Part shown: positions 46,380 to 56,681 of the stretch, piece by piece
Layout of the letters: the number at the start of each line of letters is the position of its first letter
How positions within the stretch are numbered: position 1 is the stretch's first letter
Made by a program: the position numbers and the translations under genes
Assembly (NCBI GenBank): GCA_037974665.1
Contig: CM075765.1
Location: 13,883,501-13,947,500, forward strand
From: Ehretia macrophylla
Taxonomy: Eukaryota > Streptophyta > Magnoliopsida > Boraginales > Ehretiaceae
DNA length: 64,000 nucleotides
Direction of reading: 5' to 3'
Notes under the pieces: generated by a model
The model's input: only the letters and a program-made list of their open reading frames with translations
The model's database searches: none
What the model was told of the DNA's origin: nothing

Positions 46380-46681
46380 ATTTCAAAGATCCAACATTAA
46401 TAAAAAAAGAAAAAAAATTCTACAATTAAATAAAATAAAACAGAAAAAAGGGAAAATGTATATAAAAAAAATATGAAAAAATGAAAAAAAAACAGTAAAA
46501 TAAAAGCTAAATGCACACACACACACACATAAATATATATAGGATCTATATATATAAAAAAAGGGAAAAGCAAAAATTAAAAAAAAATAGAAAAAAGGGA
46601 AAAACGAAAATAAAAAAAAAACTGAAAATAAAAATCTGAAAAAATTGAAAATAAAAAAATAACAGTAAAATAAAAGCAAAA

Positions 46682-46727
<46 letters not shown>

Positions 46728-46979
46728 ATCTATATATAAAAAAAGAGAAAAGCAAAAATAAAAAAAAATAGAAAAAAGGGAAAAACCAAAATAAAAAAAA
46801 AAACAGAAAAAACAAAATGCATATATATATATTATACATATTTATATATGATCTATATAAAAAGTATGATCTACATATATAAAAAAAAAAGGAAAAAACG
46901 AAAATAAAAAAAAAACAGAAAAAAGAATGCATATACCTATATGTATAAAGTTTAAGCTATACATATATCTATTTTAAGC

Positions 46980-47025
<46 letters not shown>

Positions 47026-47034
47026 CAAATAGGT

Positions 47035-47067
<33 letters not shown>

Positions 47068-47100
47068 GATATACATATACATACATTGTATATTCATAAT
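46380..47100. repeat. A-rich and (TA)n/(CA)n low-complexity region
   Basis: Purine-rich AAAAAGGGAAAAACGAAAA blocks repeat four or more times, separated by (TA)n tracts (46685-46724, 46980-47021) and (AC)n tracts (46512-46528, 47034-47054). Apparent Phe-rich minus-strand ORFs here are artefacts of composition. Confidence 0.9.
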
Positions 47101-47132
47101 GTAATAAATAAAGTAAAAAATAATACATACCT

Positions 47133-47232
47133 TTGAGGGGTCGGGTAGGGTGGTGGGGTGGGGTGGGGTGGGGCGGGGTGGGGGGGGGTGGGGTGGGGGG
47201 AGGGGTGGGATAGGGTGGGATGGGGTGGGGTT
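47133..47232 (+). repeat. G-rich tract, quadruplex-forming pattern
   Basis: About 100 bp of almost only G and T on the plus strand, with more than ten runs of four or more G separated by single bases (GGGGTGGGGTGGGG type). The spacing satisfies the usual G-quadruplex pattern many times over. Confidence 0.9.
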
Positions 47233-47758
47233 TTTGAAAGAAAAAAAAATATAAGTCTTACTAAAACTAGGGGCAACGTTCTGCCCCCTGTTTTTAGTAA
47301 AAAGGGGCGACCAAAAGGCCACCAAGCCCTTTGGTCGCCCTCTTAAATTAGAGGGCAGCGGCGCTGCCCTCTAATTTAAGTGGTTCTCGCGACCAAAGGG
47401 CGACGAACACTTTGGTCGCCCAAAAACCCTAATTTTTTTTTATTTTATTTTTATAATTTTTTATTTTTAATTTATCAAAAATTATATATGTTTGTCGCTA
47501 TTTCGTCGCCATTTGGCTACCAAATGGCGACCATTTGTAATTTTTCAATTAACATATTTTTTTCGCACATTTTAGCCACCAAACAGTGATGAAATATTTT
47601 ATTTCGTCGCCCTTTCGTCGCCATTCATTGCAAATAAAGACATGCATGTTCTAAATAAAGAAATTTTTTTATTTATATAAATAATTTAATTTATATTTTT
47701 AATTTGTAGCCCCTTCATATATATTAGAAACCAACTTAAATTTTCATGAATATGAATA

Positions 47759-50700
47759 TTTCGTAGCCCCTTGGTGGCTATTGGCGACCAAAGGGCGACC
47801 AAACTTTTATTTTTGGTCGCCGTTTGGTGGCCAATAGCCACCACGAGGCTACGAACTACCATGCAAAAAATAAAACATATTTCAAATAATCAATTCTTTT
47901 GTTTTAAGTAGATCTTTTAAGCTAAATATTATCTTTTATTATAGTCATTAAATATATACAACTTTATACCATTGAGTAAATCTTATAATATATTTTCAAT
48001 CAAAACAAAAGAGATCTTACACAAACTTGTAATGTATTTGTTATTATTAATTCTTATGTTCTAAATCAACTTAAATTTTCATGAACATGAATATTTCGTA
48101 GCCAATTGGTTGCTATTGGCGACCAAAGGGCGACCAAACTTTTATTTTTGGTCGCCGTTTGGTGGCCAATAGCCACCACGAAGCTACGAACTACCTTGCA
48201 AAAAATAAAAATTATTTAATGTAATCAATTCTTTTATTTTAAGTAGATCTTTTAAGCTAAATATTATGTTTTATTATAGTCATTAAATATATACAATTTT
48301 ATATTATTGTGTAAATCTTATAATATATTTTCAATCAAAACAAAAGAGATCTTACACAAACTTGTAATGTATTTGTTATTATTAATTCTTATGTTCTAAA
48401 TCAACTTAAATTTTCATGAACATGAGTATTTCGTAGCCCTTTGGTGGCTATTGGCGACCAAAGGGCGACCAAACTTTTATTTTTGGTCGCCGTTTGGTGG
48501 CCAATAGCCACCACGAGGCTACGAACTACCTTGCAAAAAATAAAACTTATTTAATGTAATCAATTCTTTTATTTTAAGTAGATCTTTTAAGCTAAATATT
48601 ATGTTTTATTATAGTCATTAAATATATACAATTTTATATCATTGAGTAAATCTTATAATATATTTTCAATCAAAACAAAAGAGATCTTACACAAACTTGT
48701 AATGTATTTGTTATTATTAATTCTTATGTTCTAAATCAACTTAAATTTTCATGAACATGAATATTTCGTAGCCCTTTGGTGGCTATTGGCGACCAAAGGG
48801 CGACCAAACTTTTATTTTTGGTCGCCGTTTGGTGGCCAATAGCCACCACGAGGCTACGAACTACCTTGCAAAAAATAAAAATTATTTAATGTAATCAATT
48901 CTTTTATTTTAAGTAGATCTTTTAAGCTAAATATTATGTTTTATTATAGTCATTAAATATATACAATTTTATATCATTGTGTAAATCTTATAATATATTT
49001 TCAATCAAAACAAAAGAGATCTTACACAAACTTGTAATGTATTTGTTATTATTAATTCTTATGTTCTAAATCAACTTAAATTTTCATGAACATGAGTATT
49101 TCGTAGCCCTTTGGTGGCTATTGGCGACCAAAGGGCGACCAAACTTTTATTTTTGGTCGCCGTTTGGTGGCCAATAGCCACCACGAGGCTACGAACTACC
49201 TTGCAAAAAATAAAACTTATTTAATGTAATCAATTCTTTTATTTTAAGTAGATCTTTTAAGCTAAATATTATGTTTTATTATAGTCATTAAATATATACA
49301 ATTTTATATCATTGAGTAAATCTTATAATATATTTTCAATCAAAACAAAAGAGATCTTACACAAACTTGTAATGTATTTGTTATTATTAATTCTTATGTT
49401 CTAAATCAACTTAAATTTTCATGAACATGAGTATTTCGTAGCCCTTTGGTGGCTATTGGCGACCAAAGGGCGACCAAACTTTTATTTTTGGTCGCCGTTT
49501 GGTGGCTAATAGCCACCACGAGGCTACGAACTACCTTGCAAAAAATAAAACTTATTTCATATAATAAATTCTTTTGTTTTAAGTAGATCTTTTAAGCTAA
49601 ATATTATGTTTTATTATAGTCATTAAATATATACAATTTTATATCATTGAGTAAATCTTATAATATATTTTCAATCAAAACAAAAGAGATCTTACACAAA
49701 CTTGTAATGTATTTGTTATTATTAATTCTTATGTTCTAAATCAACTTAAATTTTCATGAATATGAGTATTTCGTAGCCCTTTGGTGGCTATTGGCGACCA
49801 AAGGGCGATCAAACTTTTATTTTTGGTCGCCGTTTGGTGGCCAATAGCCACCACGAGGCTACGAACTACCTTGCAAAAAATAAAAATTATTTAATGTAAT
49901 CAATTCTTTTATTTTAAGTAGATCTTTTAAGCTAAATATTATGTTTTATTATAGTCATTAAATATATACAATTTTATATCATTGAGTAAATCTTATAATA
50001 TATTTTCAATCAAAACAAAAGAGATCTTACACAAACTTGTAATGTATTTGTTATTATTAATTCTTATGTTCTAAATCAACTTAAATTTTCATGAACATGA
50101 GTATTTCGTAGCCCTTTGGTGGCTGTTGGTGACCAAAGGGCAACCAAACTTTTATTTTTGGTCGCCGTTTGGTGGCCAATAGCCACCACGAGGCTACGAA
50201 CTACCTTGCAAAAAATAAAACTTATTTAATGTAATCAATTCTTTTATTTTAAGTAGATCTTTTAAGCTAAATATTATGTTTTATTATAGTCATTAAATAT
50301 ATACAATTTTATATCATTGAGTAAATCTTATAATATATTTTCAATCAAAACAAAAGAGATCTTACACAAACTTGTAATGTATTTGTTATTATTAATTCTT
50401 ATGTTCTAAATCAACTTAAATTTTCATGAACATGAGTATTTCGTAGCCCTTTGGTGGCTATTGGCGACCAAAGGGCGACCTAACTTTTATTTTTGGTCGC
50501 CGTTTGGTGGCCAATATCCACAACGAGGCTACGAACTACCTTGCAAAAAATAAAACTTATTTAATGTAATCAATTCTTTTATTTTAAGTAGATCTTTTAA
50601 GCTAAATATTATGTTTTATTATAGTCATTAAATATATACAATTTTATATCATTAAGTAAATCTTATAATATATTTTCATTCAAAACAAAAGAGATCTTAC

Positions 50701-51852
50701 ACAAACTTGTAATGTATTTGTTATTATTAATTCTTATGTTCTAAATCAACTTAAATTTTCATGAACATGAGTATTTCGTAGCCCTTTGGTGGCTATTGGC
50801 GACCAAAGGGCGACCAAACTTTTATTTTTGGTCGCCGTTTGGTGGCCAATAGCCACCACGAGGCTACGAACTACCTTGCAAAAAATAAAACTTATTTAAT
50901 GTAATCAATTCTTTTATTTTAAGTAGATCTTTTAAGCTAAATATTATGTTTTATTATAGTCATTAAATATATACAATTTTATATCATTGAGTAAATCTTA
51001 TAATATATTTTCAATCAAAACAAAAGAGATCTTACACAAACTTGTAATGTATTTGTTATTATTAATTCTTATGTTCTAAATCAACTTAAATTTTCATGAA
51101 CATGAGTATTTCGTAGCCCTTTGGTGGCTATTGGCGACCAAAGGGCGACCAAACTTTTATTTTTGGTCGCCGTTTGGTGGCCAATAGCCACCACGAGGCT
51201 ACGAACTACCTTGCAAAAAATAAAACTTATTTAATGTAATCAATTCTTTTATTTTAAGTAGATCTTTTAAGCTAAATATTATGTTTTATTATAGTCATTA
51301 AATATATACAATTTTATATCATTGAGTAAATCTTATAATATATTTTCAATCAAAACAAAAGAGATCTTACACAAACTTGTAATGTATTTGTTATTATTAA
51401 TTCTTATGTTCTAAATCAACTTAAATTTTCATGAACATGAGTATTTCGTAGCCCTTTGGTGGCTATTGGCGACCAAAGGGCGACCAAACTTTTATTTTTG
51501 GTCGCCGTTTGGTGGCCAATAGCCACCACGAGGCTACGAACTACCTTGCAAAAAATAAAACTTATTTAATGTAATCAATTCTTTTATTTTAAGTAGATCT
51601 TTTAAGCTAAATATTATGTTTTATTATAGTCATTAAATATATACAATTTTATATCATTGAGTAAATCTTATAATATATTTTCAATCAAAACAAAAGAGAT
51701 CTTACACAAACTTGTAATGTATTTGTTATTATTAATTCTTATGTTCTAAATCAACTTAAATTTTCATGAACATGAGTATTTCGTAGCCCTTTGGTGGCTA
51801 TTGGCGACCAAAGGGCGACCAAACTTTTATTTTTGGTCGCCGTTTGGTGGCT
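47759..51852. repeat. 335-bp tandem array with a hairpin in each unit
   Basis: The word CGTAGCC recurs at an exact 335-bp step from 47763 to 51783: 12 full units and a partial 13th. Each unit has a ~97-bp near-perfect hairpin (e.g. 47759-47855: TTCGTAGCC... / ...GGCTACGAA, loop around CTTTTATT), then ~238 bp of AT-rich spacer. Units differ by only a few bases; the first is the most divergent. Such uniformity indicates unequal exchange or gene conversion. Non-coding. Confidence 0.95.
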
Positions 51853-51976
51853 AAATTATTTTTTTTATAATTTTTACTTTTATAAATTTTTATTTTTTGG
51901 TTGCCATTTGGTCGCTATATGGATACCATATTTATATTTTTTCTATTTTATAATTATTTTTTATAAATTATTTTTG

Positions 51977-52450
51977 GCAATTAAGATACGAACAAAAATT
52001 AATGATAACGGTAGCCATGTGGTCGCCATTTGGCGACCTAATGGCGACCAAAAATTAATTAATCAAAAATTATCTTTGTTTGTCGCTATTTCGTCACCGT
52101 TTCGCTACCAAATGGCGACCATTTGTAATTTTCCAATTTTTCACACATTTTAGCCACCAAACGGTGACGAAATATTTCATTTCGTCGCCCTTTCGTCGCC
52201 ATTCATTGAAAATGCAATTAAGATACGAACAAAAATTAATGATAACGGTAGCCATGTGGTCGCCATTTGGTGACCTAATGGCGACCAAAAACTAATTAAT
52301 CAAAAATTATCTTTGTTTGTCGCTATTTCGTCGCCGTTTCGCTACCAAATGGCGACCATTTGTAATTTTCCAATTTTTCGCACATTTTAGCCACCAAACG
52401 GTGACGAAATATTTCATTTCGTCGCCCTTTCGTCGCCATTCATTGAAAAT
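51977..52450. repeat. CACTA right subterminal tandem duplication (~237 bp)
   Basis: Two copies (51977-52213; 52214-52450) sharing GCAATTAAGATACGAAC, GGTAGCCATGTGGTCGCC and ACGGTGACGAAATATTTC. Related sequence occurs once more at about 47460-47630. Confidence 0.85.
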
Positions 52451-52639
52451 GGCTACCAAATTTTTTTCGTCGCCATTTTTGGTAGCCTCAAGGCTGTTTT
52501 CTTGTAGTGATATAATTAAGCTATCTGAGTAGTTGTGGGAATGGTTTATGTTGATTGCTACTTTTGGAATCTTAATGCTATATTCGTACTTGTGTGAATT
52601 ATATCGTGAATATTTGTGAAGGCGGCCTACTTTGTCGTC

Positions 52640-52900
52640 CCTTATACGTGTTATGTGATTTTTTGATTGCTTGTGTCTTGTCTCGGGGTTGCGCAACCTT
52701 TTCGGACATGGTAGCGTCGAGAAACACGGGCGGCATCGGGCTTGCCGTGCTCCTTCGACTACTATGGTGCCTATTCCCTTTCTCGCTGAGGCATACTCCA
52801 CTACCCCAGAGGCGTGGTTCCCCTGCTGGGCATGGACCTACCTCGGGAGAAATGGTCGTAGGATCGGGATACATCCGAAGTATCCCAATTGTGGTGTTTG
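52640..52900 (+). other. GC-rich shared segment of Mutator-like copy A
   Basis: More GC-rich than the rest of the element and very similar to the reverse complement of 57340-57600 in copy B (e.g. GGACATGGTAGCGTCGAGAA). It may be captured host sequence or a conserved element part. Open stretches exist in several frames but none has a recognised domain. Confidence 0.5.
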
Positions 52901-53671
52901 GGATTTGCCGGCATGTTCGTGATGCTCGTGGTTCGTGGCTCGTGGATAAAGACTTGGAAGTGGAACCGTATCCTTTTTATAATGATTAATAGCTTGGCTT
53001 ATTGTCTCGTTGGTTTATGTGGCTTATATATGTTTTTTTATGTTGCATATCATATTGCACGTTGGCATGTTGCATCACCTTCCTCGCTGGGCAACTTTGT
53101 TACTCACTCCTCATTTGAAATGTTTCAGGAGAAGTTGAGGTGAATCCCCAACTGTTAGAAGTAGAAGAAGAAGAAGAAGTTCACGTAGATCAGAATCCGT
53201 GACTTTGTGTGCTGAGGTGGATTTTATGTGCTTCTTGTGTGGAGTTCTTGTTATTAATGTATTTTGAAACCTTGGAGTCTTGTGTATATGTTTAGTAGTT
53301 GTGGACTAGAATGTTAGAGAAAGATGTTGGCTTGTAATAATGGAATTTAGACTTTATTTTCTCTTGCATGCTTGGAGTGTTTATTGTCATACATATGGAA
53401 CTTAGAATTTTATTGTATCTAACTACTTATGGCTAAAACCAACTTATCTCGCATGCTTTTGTGTTTAAGTAGATTGTTGTTGCTCCAAGGCTCAGATGGC
53501 CTTGTGATTTTGTTTTGGGCTTTGAAGATATTAATAGATAAGTTGTTGTTATAGTTCAATATCTTGAGTGAATGTCTACAGGTAACAGTTTTGTCCTTGG
53601 TACAGAGGAGACTCTGTCCGAGTGACAGGTCCGGGCCTAACTTTAGCATGAGGTTGGGTTCAGGGCGTTAC

Positions 53672-53879
53672 ATAAGTAGTTGAGGCGCTTGGGCCCGGGT
53701 TGGTTATTGCACTGGTTTACAAAATATGTTTGTATTGAGATTGTACATGAAGTACTTGGGCTCGGGAGACGATTACAAGCAATGCTTTGGCTCGGGGCCT
53801 TAGCAAAGATTTCGGCTCGGGGCCTGTACAAAAAGTTTCCAGCTTGGGGTCCGTAACAAGAGTTTCCGGCTCGGGGCCG
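53672..53879. other. Tat spacer (right part)
   Basis: Repeats of GGCTCGGGGCC-type words just past the integrase stop. Continuous with 42484-43024 once the Mutator-like insertion is disregarded. Confidence 0.5.
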
Positions 53880-54690
53880 TTATACAAAATATCTCTTTAG
53901 GTGCTCTACGTGCCATGCATTCTTCAATGGTTTTCCGTGCTTGTCGCGGAGGTAGAAGGTCCTAAGTTGGACTTCTTTCATGACCTTGTACGGTCCCTCC
54001 CAGGTTGGAGAGAGCTTGTTGCTCGAGCGCGGCAAAAAGATAGCTTTTCTGAGGACGAGGTCGCCAACCTTAATAGGCTTAGGCTTGACCTGTTTGGTGA
54101 AGGCTATTTGCATGGCAGCTTTGTTAGCTAGTATCCTGATTTGAGCTTTAGTTCGGAGCTCTTCGGCGAGGTCAAGCTCTTCACGGATCAGTGCTCCATT
54201 TATTTCTGGATCGTGGTGGAGGGTTCTACTGGTCGGAGACCTGATCTCCACTGGCAGTACCGCTTGAGTACCGAAGGGCAGCACGAAGGGCGATTCTCCC
54301 GTTGCCGAGCTGGTGGTGGTCAGCTGAGCCCACAATACCTCGGGAAGAATCGATGCCCACTGGCCCTACAAAATGATTTGGTTAGTCCTTTCAACTTGAC
54401 CATTACTTTGAAGGTGAGCAATAGATGAGAATCTGAGGTCGATTCCAATCTCAGTACATTTGCCTCGAAATTATGCATTGTCGAATTGCTTGCCGTGGTC
54501 AGTAACGACGACCTTTAGCACCCCAAATCGGCAAATGATGTTTTTTCACACAAAATCCCAAGCTGTCTTTTCCATTATTCTAACAACACCTTCAATCTCA
54601 AGCCATTTGGTGAAGTAGTCTATAGCTACGAAGGTGTACTTCTTTTGGCCAACACTGGTTGCCAATGGGCCGATGATATTCAGACCCTAC
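53880..54690 (-). pseudogene. Tat integrase core and C-terminal domain
   Basis: Minus strand. The core shows AIDYFTKW and TDHGKQFDN (catalytic Asp positions) and GQVERTN (catalytic Glu), between about 54680 and 54340, broken by at least two stops. 54335-53880 is open: it ends the core (GESPFVLPFGTQAVLPVEI) and carries the C-terminal DNA-binding part (KVGDLVLRKA; KLSPTWEGPYKV). There is no chromodomain, in keeping with Tat. It would insert element cDNA. Confidence 0.85.
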
Positions 54691-55925
54691 TGATAGAATG
54701 TCCAAAAGCTTATAATCACCGTAAGGTCTACTGCTTGCTTCTTCTGTACATTGGCGAACCTTTGACAGGTGTCGCACTTTTTTACATACTCTTTGGCATC
54801 TTGTTCTAAGGTTGGCCAGAAATAGCCTTGCCTCAATGCCTTTCGAGCCAGAGCTTTGCCTCCCAAGTGGTTTCCACATACCCCCTCATGGATCTCCTGG
54901 AGTACATAGTTTCCCTCCTCGAGTCCAACACATTTCAAGAGATGCCAAGTGTAGGCTCTCTTATAGAGTTGCCTGGCAATTATGACAAACCTTGAGGCCT
55001 GTTTCATGAGTGTCCAAGCTACTTTTTCATCCTCTGGGGTCATACCCCCCTCCAAGTAGTCCACGATTGGTTTGGTCCAATCTGGGCTTAAATTGAGCTC
55101 AACTACAGCTTGCACCCCCAATTGAATACTCGGTTCGGATACTTCTTTCACATGGACTAGGGCAGGTCGGCTCTCGCCCAAGGCCAACCTAGACAGGGCG
55201 TCAGCCTTCATATTCTCTTCCCTCAGAATTTGTTGTATCGTGAACCTTTTGAGCCCTGAGGTCAGATCCTTGACTCTGTTGAGGTAGGCCAGCATAGTAC
55301 TGTCCTTGGCTTTGAACTCTCCCGATATCTGACTAGAAACCAATTGAGAGTCGGTGCTCAGGTCTACTGTCTGTGCCCTAAGCTGAGCTGCAATTTTTAG
55401 CCCCGCAATCACCGCTTCATACTCCGCTTCATTGTTGGACGCCGAAAAGGTGAACTTGAGGGAGTATTGTTGATCATGCTGGGTTGGGTCGAGGATGACC
55501 ACCCCAGCTCCACTCTCAGACTTCCCTGAGGCCCCATCCACATGGACCTTCCACACGTCCTCCGGGTCATACTCGGCTTGGCTAATGCATTCCACCACAA
55601 AGTCTGCGATGGCTTGGGCTTTGATGGCTGTTCTAGGCCGGTAGGTGATGTCAAATTGACTCAGCTCAACTGCCCATTTCAGCAGCCTGCCCGATGCCTC
55701 CAGCTTGTGCATGATGGACTTGAGTGGGGCATCCGTCATGACCTTAATTGGATAAGCATCAAAGTATGGCTTCATCTTTCTTGCCGCTGTGATGAGCGCG
55801 GGGGTGAGTTTTTCCAAGGAGGAGTACCTTACCTCGGCCCCTTGCAGGGTTTTGCTAACATAATAGATCGGCTTCTGCTCCTTCCCTTCTTCTCGGACTA
55901 GTGCCGCTGCCACTGCTGTCCCCAA
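54687..55925 (-). pseudogene. Tat dual RNase H and integrase zinc domain
   Basis: Long open minus-strand stretch, 412 codons. The first part is the Ty3-type RNase H (KPIYYVSKTLQGAE; TDAPLKSIMHK). A second, archaeal/plant-type RNase H follows with its acidic residues in VDGASG, EAEYEAV and STDSQLV, then ENMKADALSRLA. The last ~100 residues hold the HHCC zinc domain of integrase (HEGVCGNHLGG...CDTCQRF). Two RNase H domains in tandem are diagnostic of the Tat lineage. The frame then fails before the integrase core. Confidence 0.92.
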
Positions 55926-56681
55926 GCATGCTAAGTATAATACCAGCTCCTCCCCCGCCTCAGGTCAGGATAGCAGGGGTGGCGAAGCTAGATACCTTTT
56001 CAGCTCTTGGAAGGCATTTTGGCATTCCGTAGTCCGTTCAAAGTTTTTAGGATTCCTCAATATTTTGAATAGAGGAGTACACTTATCAGCCGACCTGGAC
56101 ATGAATCTGCTTAGTGCCGTGACTTTGCCTGCTAACACCTGGACGTCTTTCATGCAGGTCGGCGGTGCCAAGTCGAGTATCGCCTGAACCCTCTCCGGGT
56201 TGGCTTCTATTCCACGGGCTGTGACCATAAAGCCCAGAAAATTTTCTGCCTTGACGCCGAATGCGCACTTTTTCGGGTTCAGCTTTATCCCAAAGTGCTC
56301 CATTACGGCGAAGGCTTCAGCCAGGTCGGCTACATAATCTTCCGCCATTCTACTCTTGACCAACATGTCATCTACATAGATTTCCATATTTTGGCCAATC
56401 TGATTTTTGAAAACCTTGTTCACCATCCGAGTGTAGGTAGCTCCAGCATTCTTGAGGCCAAAAGGCATGACCTCATAGTAGTAGGGACCTTTATCGGTGG
56501 TGAAGACAGTCTTTTCTTTGTCTCCGGAAGCCATCTTGATTTAATTGTAGCCTTTGAAAGCATCCATGAAAGAGAGTAGCTCGAACCCAGAGGTGGCATC
56601 TACCATCTGATCAATCCGAGGTAGGGGAAAGCTGTCCTTAGGGCAGGCTTTATTGAGGTCGGTAAAATCAATACACAATCT
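55926..56681 (-). pseudogene. Tat reverse transcriptase, downstream part
   Basis: Minus strand. Open from 56534 to 55965, with YYYEVMPFGLKNAGATY, the catalytic YVDDMLVKS, the GIKLNPKKCAFGV thumb and connection sequence to ASPPLLS. Sequence from 56681 to 56535 continues upstream in the same domain but contains a stop. The upstream part lies beyond the Mutator-like insertion at 59007-59432. Confidence 0.9.

Larger units (their letters stand above)
44324..52509. mobile_element. Non-autonomous CACTA transposon with satellite-like core
   Basis: 8186 bp with perfect 13-bp inverted ends CACTACAAGAAAA (44324-44336; inverse at 52497-52509) and a perfect 3-bp target duplication ATA (44321-44323; 52510-52512), the CACTA/EnSpm signature. 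Both subterminal regions are dense in GTCGCC, GGTAGCC and GGTGGCC motifs, likely binding sites for a CACTA DNA-binding protein. The interior holds low-complexity DNA, a G-rich tract and a 335-bp tandem array. No transposase ORF is present, so it depends on a related element. Confidence 0.95.
43025..53671 (+). mobile_element. Mutator-like element, copy A (holds a nested CACTA)
   Basis: Starts GTGACACCCGAGAATTTTA and ends CAGGGCGTTAC, imperfect inverted ends. Apart from the CACTA at 44324-52509 it is about 2.46 kb and is homologous, in opposite orientation, to 56682-58997 throughout: both have TCATATGAC near the start and a shared GC-rich segment (52640-52900 here). Its flanks do not give a clean target duplication; the assignment rests on copy B. 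No transposase is visible. Confidence 0.75.

Noticed and set aside
46383..47325. Phe/Pro-rich minus-strand ORFs as membrane proteins
   Set aside because: They translate poly-A/T, (TA)n, (CA)n and G-rich low-complexity DNA; no domain and no codon pattern.
47759..51852. CRISPR-like or gene-family interpretation of the 335-bp repeats
   Set aside because: Whole units are identical, with no variable spacers, and there is no coding frame; it is a tandem repeat inside a CACTA element in a eukaryote.
52307..52801. 164-codon minus-strand ORF crossing the CACTA right end
   Set aside because: It runs through the transposon terminus into the Mutator-like element, so it is chimeric and without a domain.
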